NCBI GenBank assembly: GCA_035688305.1
Contig: DASSNC010000111.1
Coordinates: forward strand, 1-64,000
DNA from: 66-474 sp035688305
Lineage (GTDB): Bacteria > Pseudomonadota > Gammaproteobacteria > Xanthomonadales > Rhodanobacteraceae
Length of the DNA stretch: 64,000 bases
Direction of reading: 5' to 3'
Shown: positions 1-8,554 of the stretch, piece by piece
Numbering within the stretch: the first letter of the stretch is position 1
Layout of the letters: every line of letters begins with the position of its first letter
The notes under the pieces: model-generated
The model's input: only the letters and a program-made list of their open reading frames with translations
Told to the model about the DNA's origin: nothing
The model's database searches: none
Position numbers and translations under genes: made by a program

Positions 1-21
1 GCGCGCCGACCGGGATTCGCC

Positions 22-708
22 ATGCGGGTACTGGTGATCGAAGACAACAACGACATCGCGACCAACATCGGCGATTATCTGGAGGACCGTGGGCACGTGG
101 TCGACTTCGCCGGCGATGGCGTGACTGGCCTGCATCTGGCCGTGGTCAATGATTTCGATGTGATCGTGTTGGACCTGACCCTGCCCGGCATGGACGGCAT
201 CGAGGTGTGCCGCAAGCTGCGCGGCGAAGCCCACAAGCACACACCGGTGCTGATGCTGACCGCCCGCGACGCGCTGGAGCAAAAGCTCGTCGGTTTCGAA
301 TCCGGCGCCGACGACTACATGACCAAGCCGTTCGCACTGCAGGAGCTGGCCGCGCGCCTGGAGGTGCTCGCGCGCCGCGGCAAGGGTCCGCAAAGCCGCA
401 TCCTCAAGGTTGCCGATCTCACCTACAACCTCGACACCCTGGTGGTGATGCGGGCCGGTCAGTCGATCCAGTTGAATCCGATTGGCCTGAAACTGCTGCA
501 GGCGCTGATGGATGCCAGTCCGTCCGTGGTGACGCGTCAGGATCTTGAACACAAGGTGTGGGGCGAAGAATTGCCGGATTCCGATTCCTTGCGCGTGCAC
601 ATCCATGGCCTGCGTGCCGTCATCGACAAGCCCTTCGACAAACCGCTGATCCACACGCGCCACGGCATCGGCTATCGCATGGTCGATCCGGATGCAGTCC
701 CGACGTAA
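22..708 (+). CDS. OmpR/PhoB-family response regulator
   Basis: This is a cytoplasmic two-component response regulator, presumably phosphorylated by the kinase encoded next. Residues 1 to about 115 form a receiver domain with the acidic pair E7/D8, phospho-acceptor D51, T80 and K102 (in the TKPF motif). Residues about 130-222 form a winged-helix DNA-binding domain ending in RHGIGYRM. A length of 228 residues is normal for the family. Its stop codon lies inside the start of the kinase gene (ATG at 692), so the two are probably translationally coupled. Only 21 bases precede the start in this window, so the promoter cannot be judged. The regulon cannot be read from sequence; PhoP- or ColR-like names are possible but not assigned. 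Confidence 0.93.
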   Translation: MRVLVIEDNNDIATNIGDYLEDRGHVVDFAGDGVTGLHLAVVNDFDVIVLDLTLPGMDGIEVCRKLRGEAHKHTPVLMLTARDALEQKLVGFESGADDYMTKPFALQELAARLEVLARRGKGPQSRILKVADLTYNLDTLVVMRAGQSIQLNPIGLKLLQALMDASPSVVTRQDLEHKVWGEELPDSDSLRVHIHGLRAVIDKPFDKPLIHTRHGIGYRMVDPDAVPT

Positions 709-1990
709 GCTCCGCGTCCGGCTGATTGTCACCTTCACGCTGTTTGGCTTCTGCCTCAGCGCGCTGTTTGCCGGCGCGTCCCTGTACGTGCGCGCCAAGG
801 TCGAAAACCAGCTGATCAACCAGAGCCTCGAAGCCGATGTGCAGCAGGCACTGGAAAACAAGCACCAGCATCCCGACCAGCCCTTGCAATCGAAGCTCGT
901 CGAGGGCTGGTTGTGGAACAATCGCACCGTTTATCAGGCGCCGCTGGCCTGGCAGGGATTGGCGCCAGGCGTTTACGACATGCGCGGCGGCGAGGACGGC
1001 AAGCCGCTGCACTACAAGTTGGCGGTGGCCCGCAAGTACGGGCTGGATGCGTTCCTCACCTACGACATCAGTCGCGAAGGATTGGGCAAGCGCCAGTTGG
1101 TGACCAGCCTCATCGCCGCGGTGTTGTTGTTCACGCTGTTGTCGCTGGCGGTCGGCTACTGGCTGTCGCGGCGCGTGATGCGGCCGGTGACCGACCTTGC
1201 GCAACGGCTGCGTGCGTTCCGCAGCGGTGGCCAGCCCGAAGTCCTGGCCCCCTATTTTGCCGAAGATGAAGTGGGCGAACTGGCCGCCGCGCTGGATGAT
1301 TACGCGCAGCGCCAGAGTTCGATGATCCAGCGTGACCGCGAATTCAACGCCGACGTCAGCCACGAATTGCGCACGCCGCTGGCGGTGATCGCCAGCACCA
1401 CCGAGTTGCTGATGGCCACGCCCGACCTTTCGGAGAAGTTGCGCACCCGCCTGCAGCGAATCGAGCGTGCGGTGCGTCAATCGACCGAGCTGACCCAGGC
1501 GCTGCTGTTGCTTTCGCGCGCCGAGCGCTCTGGCCCGGTCGATGGCGAAACCACCGATGTCGCAAGGATCGCCGAAGAGGTCGCCGACACCCATCGCCCC
1601 GACCTGGGCCGCAAGCCGATCACGCTGCGCACGGAAATCGAGGCCGCGGTGTTGGTTGAAGCGCCGTCTTCGGTGGTGGCGGTGGCGCTCGGCAACCTCG
1701 TCGGCAATGCCTGCAAGTACACCCAGGAGGGTGAGATCGTGGTGCGCGTGCAGGCTGGCCGCGTACGCGTCGAGGATACCGGACCCGGAATCAAGGCCGA
1801 GGACGCCGAGCACCTGTTCGAACGAGGCGTGCGTGGCGAAGGCCAGACGGTCAAGGGCGCCGGCCTGGGATTGGCGATCGTGCGCCGCCTGTGCGAGCTC
1901 TACGGTTGGCAGGTGAGCCTGCAGCCGCGCGCCGAACGTGGCGCGGTGGCTACCCTGGATTTCGGCACTGGCGAGCGGGAAGGCGATTGA
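692..1990 (+). CDS. sensor histidine kinase (partner of the upstream regulator)
   Basis: This is an inner-membrane sensor kinase of 432 residues. A first membrane segment (about residues 9-32) is followed by a roughly 100-residue periplasmic sensor region and a second membrane segment (about 136-159). A HAMP-like linker (RRVMRPVTDLAQRL) leads to the dimerisation box SHELRTPL with H224 as phospho-acceptor. The ATP-binding domain has an N-box (NLVGNACKYT), a G1 box (EDTGPGIK) and a G2 box (KGAGLGLAIV), all intact. The gene begins 17 bases before the regulator stop codon, which fixes them as one operon. The periplasmic region has no domain I recognise, so the stimulus is unknown. Confidence 0.92.
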   Translation: MQSRRKLRVRLIVTFTLFGFCLSALFAGASLYVRAKVENQLINQSLEADVQQALENKHQHPDQPLQSKLVEGWLWNNRTVYQAPLAWQGLAPGVYDMRGGEDGKPLHYKLAVARKYGLDAFLTYDISREGLGKRQLVTSLIAAVLLFTLLSLAVGYWLSRRVMRPVTDLAQRLRAFRSGGQPEVLAPYFAEDEVGELAAALDDYAQRQSSMIQRDREFNADVSHELRTPLAVIASTTELLMATPDLSEKLRTRLQRIERAVRQSTELTQALLLLSRAERSGPVDGETTDVARIAEEVADTHRPDLGRKPITLRTEIEAAVLVEAPSSVVAVALGNLVGNACKYTQEGEIVVRVQAGRVRVEDTGPGIKAEDAEHLFERGVRGEGQTVKGAGLGLAIVRRLCELYGWQVSLQPRAERGAVATLDFGTGEREGD

Positions 1991-2165
1991 TTCGACCAAC
2001 GCGGGTGGGCGCAGGCATTGACCCGACAGGCGTATACTGCCTGTCCCCCGCCGGGCCGCGCGGATGCTGCCCGGCATGGGCTTGCGGCGAACGCCGCGGT
2101 GGGGCACAGTGAGGCCGGGCCAGCGCCTGATGCAGGCACGGTAACGCGACTTCAGGAGGGGGTTC

Positions 2166-3203
2166 ATGGATATTGCCGAGCTGCTTGCCTTTTCGGTCAA
2201 GAACAAGGCCTCGGACTTGCACCTGTCGGCAGGCTTGCCGCCGATGATCCGCGTGGACGGCGACATCCGTCGCATCAATCTGCCCGCGCTCGAACACAAG
2301 CAGGTTCACTCGCTGGTGTACGACATCATGTCGGACAAGCAGCGGCGCGATTACGAGGAATTCCTCGAGGTCGATTTCTCGTTCGAGATTCCCGGGCTGG
2401 CGCGTTTTCGCGTGAATGCCTTCAACCAGAATCGCGGCGCGGGCGCGGTGTTCCGCACCATTCCGGCCGAAGTCTGGACGCTGGAAGACCTGGCCACGCC
2501 GAAGGTCTTCAAGGAACTCATCGACCAGCCGCAGGGATTGATCCTGGTCACCGGGCCAACCGGGTCGGGCAAGTCGACCACGCTTGCGGCCATGGTCGAT
2601 CATGTCAACAAGAACCACTACGGGCACATCCTTTCGATCGAGGATCCGATCGAGTTCGTGCATACCGCGCAAAAATGCGTGATCAACCAGCGCGAAGTGC
2701 ACCGTGACACACACGGATTCAACGAAGCCCTGCGCTCGGCGTTGCGCGAAGATCCCGACTACATCCTGGTCGGCGAAATGCGCGACATCGAAACCATCCG
2801 CCTGGCTTTGACGGCAGCGGAAACCGGACACCTGGTGTTCGCAACGCTGCACACCAATTCGGCCGCCAAGACCATCGACCGCATCATCGACGTGTTCCCC
2901 GGTGGCGAAAAAGCCATGGTCCGCTCGATGCTGTCCGAATCGCTGCGCGCGGTCATCACCCAGACGCTTTTGAAGAAGGTCGGGGGCGGGCGTATTCCGG
3001 CGTGGGAGATCATGGTCGGCATCCCGGCCGTGCGCAACTTGATCCGCGAGGACAAGGTCGCGCAAATGTATTCGTCCATCCAGACCGGCCAGCAATTCGG
3101 CATGCAGACCATGGACCAGTGCCTGCAGGATCTCGTGCGGCGTGGGTTGATTACGCGCCAGGATGCTATGGCGCGGGCGAAGGTGAAGGAGACTTTCAAA
3201 TGA
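2166..3203 (+). CDS. pilT: type IV pilus retraction ATPase PilT
   Basis: PilT is the hexameric cytoplasmic ATPase that depolymerises the type IV pilus and so powers twitching motility. The 345-residue length is typical. The Walker A motif GPTGSGKST puts the lysine at K136 and the Walker B region ILVGEMRD puts the glutamate at E204, both at the positions usual for PilT. The family hallmark AIRNLIRE appears as AVRNLIRE at residues 288-295. A strong ribosome-binding site (AGGAGG, about 2154-2159) precedes ATG 2166. A TATACT box occurs at 2033-2038, but I found no correctly spaced -35. pilU follows on the same strand after 184 bases that are dominated by an inverted repeat. Confidence 0.98.
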   Translation: MDIAELLAFSVKNKASDLHLSAGLPPMIRVDGDIRRINLPALEHKQVHSLVYDIMSDKQRRDYEEFLEVDFSFEIPGLARFRVNAFNQNRGAGAVFRTIPAEVWTLEDLATPKVFKELIDQPQGLILVTGPTGSGKSTTLAAMVDHVNKNHYGHILSIEDPIEFVHTAQKCVINQREVHRDTHGFNEALRSALREDPDYILVGEMRDIETIRLALTAAETGHLVFATLHTNSAAKTIDRIIDVFPGGEKAMVRSMLSESLRAVITQTLLKKVGGGRIPAWEIMVGIPAVRNLIREDKVAQMYSSIQTGQQFGMQTMDQCLQDLVRRGLITRQDAMARAKVKETFK

Positions 3204-3208
3204 CGGGA

Positions 3209-3378
3209 CCCGGTACCCGGGACCCGGGACCCGCGAAAGGCGGGAGCGCGCGCTGGCGCATCAGGCGCGCTGACCACGATGTTCCGTTCAATTGCGGACG
3301 CGGTGATGAGGGCTTGGGTCGCGGAAGGGCCATTGTGGTGCTCTTCCGGGTCCCGGGTCCCGAGTCCCGGGTACCGGG
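3209..3378. repeat. inverted heptamer-repeat element between pilT and pilU
   Basis: Two GC-rich arms, 3209-3232 and 3348-3378, are nearly perfect reverse complements. Each is a string of heptamers: CGGTACC, CGGGACC and CGGGACT variants in register. The left arm starts six bases after the pilT stop and the right arm ends ten bases before the pilU start. A transcript across the gap could fold into a long stem closing a loop of about 115 bases, which could affect relative pilT/pilU expression or mRNA stability. The same heptamer family recurs at other gene borders in this window. Confidence 0.8.
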
Positions 3379-3387
3379 AGTACAACC

Positions 3388-4536
3388 ATGAGCGCAGTCG
3401 ACTTTTCCTCGTTCCTCAAACTGATGGTGCACAAGAAGGCATCCGACCTTTTCATCACGGCCGGTGTCGCGCCGTCCATCAAGGTCAACGGGCGCATCGT
3501 GCCGATCACCCAGACGCCGTTGTCCGCGCAGGAATCGCGCGACATGGTGTTGAACGTGATGAACCCGATCCAGCGCGAAGAGTTCGAAAAGACCCATGAG
3601 TGCCAATTCGCGATCGGCGTATCCGGGGTCGGCCGCTTCCGCGTGTCGTGCTTCTACCAGCGCAATTGCGTCGGCATGGTGTTGCGCCGGATCGAGTCGA
3701 AAATCCCGACGGTCGAGGAACTCAACCTGCTGCCGATCGTCAAGCAGCTGGCGATGACCAAGCGCGGCATCGTGATCTTCGTCGGCGCCACCGGGGCCGG
3801 CAAATCCACGTCCCTGGCCGCGATGGTGGGTTACCGCAACCAGAACTCGACCGGACACATCATCACCATCGAAGACCCGATCGAATACGTGCACAAGCAC
3901 GAAGGCTGCATCATCACCCAGCGCGAGCTCGGCATCGACACCGACAGCTGGGAAAACGCGCTCAAGAACACGTTGCGCCAGGCGCCCGACGTGATCCTGA
4001 TCGGCGAGGTGCGTACCCGCGAGACCATGGAATACGCGATGCACTTCTCCGAAACGGGCCACCTGGTGCTGTGCACCTTGCACGCCAACAACGCCAACCA
4101 GGCGCTGGAACGCATCATCCACTTCTTCCCGGAAGACGTGCGCGAACAGTTGTACATGGACCTGTCGCTGAACCTCAAGGGCGTCATCGCGCAGCAGTTG
4201 ATCCCGACGCCGGATGGCAAGGGCCGCTGGGTGTCGATGGAAGTGATGATCGGTACGCCGCTGATCCAGGACTACATTCGCAAGGGCGAGATCCACAAGA
4301 TCAAGGACGTGATGAAGCAGTCGACCAACCTTGGCATGTGTACCTTCGACCAGAACCTGGTCGAGCTGTACCACCAGGGCCACGTCAGCTACGAAGACGC
4401 CTTGCGCTACGCCGACTCGGCGAACGAAGTGCGCCTCGCGATCAAGCTGGCCCAAGGCGGCGACGCGCATTCGCTGTCGCAGGGCCTGGGCGATGTGGAG
4501 CTGATCGAGACGCGGGAAACCGGTCACCGGCTCTGA
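3388..4536 (+). CDS. pilU: PilT-like ATPase PilU
   Basis: PilU is the PilT paralogue that assists pilus retraction as an accessory motor. The 382-residue protein carries the Walker A motif GATGAGKST (K139), the Walker B region VILIGEVRTRE, and conserved histidine boxes such as HLVLCTLHANN. It is longer than PilT at the C-terminus, as usual for PilU, and ends in a tail rich in charged and polar residues. Position directly after pilT is the standard order in gammaproteobacteria. The ATG at 3388 follows the right arm of the inverted repeat. A bidirectional terminator lies 58 bases after the stop. Confidence 0.96.
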   Translation: MSAVDFSSFLKLMVHKKASDLFITAGVAPSIKVNGRIVPITQTPLSAQESRDMVLNVMNPIQREEFEKTHECQFAIGVSGVGRFRVSCFYQRNCVGMVLRRIESKIPTVEELNLLPIVKQLAMTKRGIVIFVGATGAGKSTSLAAMVGYRNQNSTGHIITIEDPIEYVHKHEGCIITQRELGIDTDSWENALKNTLRQAPDVILIGEVRTRETMEYAMHFSETGHLVLCTLHANNANQALERIIHFFPEDVREQLYMDLSLNLKGVIAQQLIPTPDGKGRWVSMEVMIGTPLIQDYIRKGEIHKIKDVMKQSTNLGMCTFDQNLVELYHQGHVSYEDALRYADSANEVRLAIKLAQGGDAHSLSQGLGDVELIETRETGHRL

Positions 4537-4594
4537 AGGTACGGACTGGCGCTGCCGCGCGGCGCACGCATCGAACCGCCTGCCACCTGACCTG

Positions 4595-4625
4595 CAAAAA
4601 CCCCGGCTGAGCGCCGGGGTTTTTG
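4595..4625. terminator. bidirectional Rho-independent terminator
   Basis: The stem AAAACCCCGGC / GCCGGGGTTTT closes a short TGAG-centred loop. It has an A-run on the left and a T-run on the right, so it can terminate both the plus-strand pilT-pilU transcript and the minus-strand transcript that ends with the lipoprotein gene at 4640. It is the clearest intrinsic terminator in the window. Confidence 0.9.
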
Positions 4626-4639
4626 CTTGTGCACTGTGT

Positions 4640-6319
4640 TCAGCGGTGCTGGGTGTCCCCTTCAAAATGCAGACCGTCGTGGTCCAGCGTCACCCGCATG
4701 TCGATGGCCTTGATCGTCTCGCTCATCCGGTTGAACAGGGTCACGACGTTCTGCATGTCGGCCTGGTTCTTCGCTGGTGCCATGGCGGCGAAGCGGCCGA
4801 ACCAACTTGCCAGCACGCCATACATCTTGCCGTCCACATGCATCCGCAACATCGTGTCACCATTGCCTGCCGGAGCATTCAGCGCGTTCGCGAGCATGCT
4901 GTCTTCGCCAGCGCCCACGCCCGCTGCCAGCGAGTGCGAATCGGCAGCGATCCAGCCCTGGTTGCCACCGCCAAGCATGACCTGCATGCGCGGCGGCAGG
5001 TCGAATGCCACCGGCTTGCCGTCGGTGCTGATGGTCTTCAGCGCAAACTGTGGCGCCGTCTGCTGGACCTTCTGCGCAAGCTCGGCAGGGTTGGAACTGG
5101 CCACCAGCACCCGTCCGGCGAATTGCGGACCGGGTTCCCACTTGTCGAGCACCAGGCGCACCCCGAGCAGCGAGGCGGCTTCCGGGGGCATCTGCACCGG
5201 CGGGTTGGCTGCGGTCTGCGCGAACTTGTTCAACGACTGCAGCGCGGGGCATTGATAGGCCTTCTCTGCCGCGACTTTTGCGCGGTCCTGGATGAACGCC
5301 TGCCATTTCTGCAGCGGCAGTGCCAGCACCATGTCGAACATCGAATCGTCGGACTTCGCATCCATGCCCGCCACCGGCTGCTTGAGGGCGCTGAGGGCAC
5401 CGAGCAGTGACGGCGACAGCTTGATGTCGACGCTTTGGCGCATTTCCTGCGGTGTGTAGGTCGTCATGCCGAGGCTGGCCATGGGCACGTTGCTGGCGAG
5501 CGATGCAAATTCGGTTGCGCACGCGGGGTTTGTGGGTGCGGCGCCGAAGTCCTTGGCAAATTCCTGGGTGACCGCGTCCTTGCCGTCGAAGGCATTGGCG
5601 AACAGTTTCGGCAGGTCGATGTAGCCGGAACCGTAATCGGAATAGCCATGCTCGCTGTTGATTTTCTCAAGCCGTGCCGCTGCGTTGCTGGTCGGCTTTT
5701 TCAGGCCAAGCAACTGTTCCAGCATGTCGGGACTTGCGTCTGCCGGTGCCAGGGTGGCAACCAGTTGCTTGCCCTCGACGGCAACCAGCACGTGCACCTT
5801 GGCGTCGTTGCCGCCGATGAGCCAGTAGGCCTGGTTGCCGACGCTGGCGGTGGGAATGCTCACGCCTGCGCGTTGTTGCACTTTCGCCCAGAATGCCTTG
5901 AAGGTATCGGGCGATGCGAGTTCCGTGCGCATCACCGGGACGTCGCCGATCCCGTACATCGCAAACAGACCCGTCATCGGGAAGCCCATCGCCGTGGCGA
6001 CCTCCTTGCGGGTGTGGGCAGTCGCGAGTTCAGCCTGCATCGCGGTGAGGATTTTCGCGACATCGGGATGTTCGTCACCGACCAGCTTGGCGAGTTGGCC
6101 GAACTGGGCAGCATTGGCCTGGGCGCCGGCATTGAACGCGTCAGCCCAGGCGTTGGTGAGTTCCGTTGGAACCGGTTGCAGATTGGCGAACAAGTACGGC
6201 GTGTCCGCCGGCGCGAAGGTGATTGGCGCGTTGGAGTCGACATGCTTGCCGCAACCGGCAAGCACGAGCGCGGAAAGGCAGGCCGTCGCGAGGACGGCCC
6301 GACGCAGGACTGGACGCAT
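4640..6319 (-). CDS. predicted lipoprotein of unknown function
   Basis: The 559-residue protein starts with a lipoprotein signal peptide: two arginine clusters, a hydrophobic core and the lipobox LAGC with C23 as the acylated cysteine. The mature part is probably anchored in the inner or outer membrane. It contains no motif that I recognise. It is alanine-rich with several segments resembling surface-exposed alpha/beta domains, and it has a few conserved-looking cysteines (around NPACATEF and YQCPALQ) that could pair in the periplasm. It lies 36 bases downstream of pyrB on the same strand, and its end faces the bidirectional terminator. I found nothing linking it to pyrimidine synthesis, so co-transcription is the only context available. 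Confidence 0.85.
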   Translation of the reverse strand: MRPVLRRAVLATACLSALVLAGCGKHVDSNAPITFAPADTPYLFANLQPVPTELTNAWADAFNAGAQANAAQFGQLAKLVGDEHPDVAKILTAMQAELATAHTRKEVATAMGFPMTGLFAMYGIGDVPVMRTELASPDTFKAFWAKVQQRAGVSIPTASVGNQAYWLIGGNDAKVHVLVAVEGKQLVATLAPADASPDMLEQLLGLKKPTSNAAARLEKINSEHGYSDYGSGYIDLPKLFANAFDGKDAVTQEFAKDFGAAPTNPACATEFASLASNVPMASLGMTTYTPQEMRQSVDIKLSPSLLGALSALKQPVAGMDAKSDDSMFDMVLALPLQKWQAFIQDRAKVAAEKAYQCPALQSLNKFAQTAANPPVQMPPEAASLLGVRLVLDKWEPGPQFAGRVLVASSNPAELAQKVQQTAPQFALKTISTDGKPVAFDLPPRMQVMLGGGNQGWIAADSHSLAAGVGAGEDSMLANALNAPAGNGDTMLRMHVDGKMYGVLASWFGRFAAMAPAKNQADMQNVVTLFNRMSETIKAIDMRVTLDHDGLHFEGDTQHR

Positions 6320-6355
6320 GGGTGATTCTCCTTGTTCCCCGGGTTGAAACGTGGA

Positions 6356-7267
6356 TTATGCAGGTGGCGTGAGCAGATCGGCCAGCACGGCCATCCGCAC
6401 GGCCACCCCGTTGGCGACCTGGTCGAGGATCCGCGATTGCGGGCCATCGGCGATTTCCGGTGCAATCTCGATGCCGCGGTTGATCGGCCCGGGGTGCAGT
6501 ACCTGGCAATCCTGCGCGGCCAGCGCGAGGCGGCGCGCGTCGAGTCCGAAGTGGGCGTGGTAGTCGGCGGCATCCGGAAACTGCGCGGCCGCCATGCGTT
6601 CCTTCTGGATGCGCAGCATGATCACCACGTCGGTGCCCGCGAGCGCGGCATCGAAATCCCCGCTGGTGCTGCAGCCAGGGAATTCGGCCAGCGCATCCGG
6701 CAGCATCGCGGCCGGCGCGCACAGGCGGATGTCGCCCACGCCCAGCGCGTGCAGCGCCTGCGCATCCGAGCGCGCGACGCGCGAGTGGCGGATGTCGCCG
6801 CAGATCGTCACGCGCAGGTTCTCGAAATCGGGGCGGCGCTGGCGGATGGTCAGCGCGTCCAGCAAGCCTTGCGTCGGATGCGCGTGGGTGCCGTCACCAG
6901 CGTTGATGATGGCTACATTCGACTTCGCGTGCTCGGCGAGGTACTTCGGCATGCCGTTTTCGTTGTGCCGGACCACCAGTGCGTCAAGCCCCATTGCCTC
7001 CAGCGTGTGCAGCGTGTCGAGCAGGCTTTCGCCCTTGCTGGTGGATGAGTGCGACAGCTCGAAGTTCACGTTGTCCGCACCCAGTCGCTTGGCCGCCAGC
7101 ACGAATGACGTGCGGGTGCGCGTCGAGTGTTCGAAGAACAGCGTGAGCACCGTGCGGCCAAGCAGCAGGTCGCGTGGCGCGCCGTCGCGACGGAAGCCTT
7201 CAGCGCGATCGAGCAGGCGGGTGATGACCGTGTGGTCAAGGTTTTCGAGGGTCAGCAGGTGGTGCAT
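6356..7267 (-). CDS. pyrB: aspartate carbamoyltransferase catalytic subunit
   Basis: PyrB condenses carbamoyl phosphate with aspartate to give carbamoyl aspartate, the first committed step of pyrimidine synthesis, in the cytoplasm. The carbamoyl-phosphate loop FFEHSTRTRTSF and the aspartate-side motif HPGPINRG are intact, as is HPTQGLLDAL. The start at 7267 (MHHLLTLENL) is chosen because an AGGA ribosome-binding site lies just upstream and the 303-residue product has the usual length; the frame stays open further upstream without similarity. It follows ruvX by 148 bases. In many pseudomonads pyrR or a pyrC-like gene is adjacent, but neither is here. The gap contains a short GATC-rich palindrome. 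Confidence 0.97.
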   Translation of the reverse strand: MHHLLTLENLDHTVITRLLDRAEGFRRDGAPRDLLLGRTVLTLFFEHSTRTRTSFVLAAKRLGADNVNFELSHSSTSKGESLLDTLHTLEAMGLDALVVRHNENGMPKYLAEHAKSNVAIINAGDGTHAHPTQGLLDALTIRQRRPDFENLRVTICGDIRHSRVARSDAQALHALGVGDIRLCAPAAMLPDALAEFPGCSTSGDFDAALAGTDVVIMLRIQKERMAAAQFPDAADYHAHFGLDARRLALAAQDCQVLHPGPINRGIEIAPEIADGPQSRILDQVANGVAVRMAVLADLLTPPA

Positions 7268-7276
7268 GGGAATCCT

Positions 7277-7300
7277 TTTGCGATCACCCCTGATCGCGGC
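7277..7300. repeat. GATC-flanked palindrome, copy 1
   Basis: The segment reads GCGATCA-CCCC-TGATCGC followed by GG. It lies ten bases upstream of the pyrB start, over the presumed leader. A nearly identical element sits between pilI and pilJ at 12097-12120. No T-run follows, so it is not a typical terminator. It could be a protein-binding site or a small mobile palindrome. Confidence 0.55.
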
Positions 7301-7415
7301 TTTGCCGAATTGGTCTGGTGCCGCGGGCGTCACGATGGCGGGTAAACCGGAACGGCGTTTCCTCGCCTGACTTGCCACAACAGCCGCTTCGCTTCCGACG
7401 GTCGAACATGGCACG

Positions 7416-7862
7416 CTATTCGGGGTTGGGGTTTGACTGGCCCGACGTCTGCGCCAACCAGCTCTCAAGGATAACGGCCGCCGCCAGCGAATCGATGTTG
7501 GCCGCGTCGCGGCGGCGTGCGGCGCCCGCCGCGCGCTGCCCGGCAAAGCGGCGCGCGGCCTCCTGGGAGGTATGCCGCTCGTCGACCAGATGCACCGGCA
7601 GGCCGCTGCGGTTCCCCAGTGTGGTGGCGAACGCACGCGCGGCCCGCGTGATCGCCTGTTCGCCGCCGTCCAGCGTCAGCGGCAGGCCGACGATCAACGC
7701 TTCCGGCTTCCACTCGGCGAGCAGCGCATCGACACGCGTCCATTCGGGCTCGCCCGCGTTCACCATGAGGATGGGCAATGGGCGCGCGGACTGGCTGATG
7801 TGATTGCCGCTGGCGACACCGATCCGGCGCTGGCCGTAGTCGAATCCCAGCACGCAACTCAT
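7416..7862 (-). CDS. ruvX: Holliday-junction resolvase-like protein / rRNA-processing nuclease RuvX (YqgF)
   Basis: RuvX/YqgF is an RNase H-fold protein implicated in processing the 5' end of 16S rRNA precursor. The 148-residue product shows the first catalytic aspartate in GFDYGQRRIGVA, the glycine-rich strand LIVGLPLTLDG and the VDERHTS motif. The last acidic residue is in RRRDAANIDSLAA. The start at 7862 overlaps the yqgE stop by four bases (ATGA), so the two are translationally coupled, the usual order in gammaproteobacteria. A longer upstream frame exists but has no similarity and would lie inside yqgE. Confidence 0.95.
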   Translation of the reverse strand: MSCVLGFDYGQRRIGVASGNHISQSARPLPILMVNAGEPEWTRVDALLAEWKPEALIVGLPLTLDGGEQAITRAARAFATTLGNRSGLPVHLVDERHTSQEAARRFAGQRAAGAARRRDAANIDSLAAAVILESWLAQTSGQSNPNPE

Positions 7863-8533
7863 GCGCGGCCGGAATACGAAGTCAGGTTGGCCGGATTGAT
7901 CCCGACCAACGCCACCGCGGCGCTCCAGCGTTCGTCCAATGCCGTATCGAACAGGACGCGTTCGTCGGCTGCCACCGTGAGCCACGCGTTGTCGCGCAGT
8001 TCCTGCTCGAGCTGGCCGGCGCCCCAACCGGCATAGCCCAGCGCCACCAGCGCGCGGCGCGGACCGCCGCCATCCGCCATCGCGGCAAGGATGTCGCGCG
8101 AGGTGGTGACGCTGACCATGTCATTGACGCGGTAGCTGGAATCCCATTCGTGCTTGCCCGATACGTGCAGCACGAAGCCGCGTTCGGGTTGTACCGGGCC
8201 ACCGACCAACACGGGCGCGGCGGCGATGTTTTCGCGCTCGCACGGCATGTTCATCTGCTTCAGCACGTCGCCCAGCGTGAATTCGGAAAGGCGGTTCACC
8301 ACCAGACCCATCGCGCCGTCGTCGCCGTGCTGGCAGATGAAGGTGATGCCGCGCGCGAAATTGGGATCGCCCATGCCCGGCATCGCAATCAGGAAATGCC
8401 CGGTGAGCGAGGCCGGCTTGGCGGCGGATGCGCTGGGCACCTTGGCCTGGTTGCGCGCGGACGCCTTGCCTGATGGTCGGCGTGGACGGCTCCGGGGCGG
8501 GGTTTTTGCAGGTGGCTTGGCCATGGCGAGCAT
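7859..8533 (-). CDS. yqgE: YqgE/AlgH family protein
   Basis: This is a conserved cytoplasmic protein of poorly defined role, linked by name to alginate regulation (AlgH) in Pseudomonas. The conserved core begins at SLTGHFLIAMPGMGDPNFA and includes GGPVQPERGFVLH and GYAGWGAGQLEQE, all diagnostic. The product is 224 residues, about 40 longer than usual. The extra N-terminus is basic and rich in proline, alanine and serine, and looks disordered. ATG at 8524 would shorten it by only three residues, so the extension is probably real. It lies between tonB and ruvX and overlaps ruvX by four bases. Confidence 0.95.
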   Translation of the reverse strand: MLAMAKPPAKTPPRSRPRRPSGKASARNQAKVPSASAAKPASLTGHFLIAMPGMGDPNFARGITFICQHGDDGAMGLVVNRLSEFTLGDVLKQMNMPCERENIAAAPVLVGGPVQPERGFVLHVSGKHEWDSSYRVNDMVSVTTSRDILAAMADGGGPRRALVALGYAGWGAGQLEQELRDNAWLTVAADERVLFDTALDERWSAAVALVGINPANLTSYSGRA

Positions 8534-8554
8534 TGTACGCCGCCGCGCTGCCGC

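Noticed and set aside
2018..2038. TTGACC and TATACT as a sigma-70 promoter for pilT.
   Set aside because: The spacing is nine bases, far below the normal 16-18. The TATACT may still be a -10, but no matching -35 was found.
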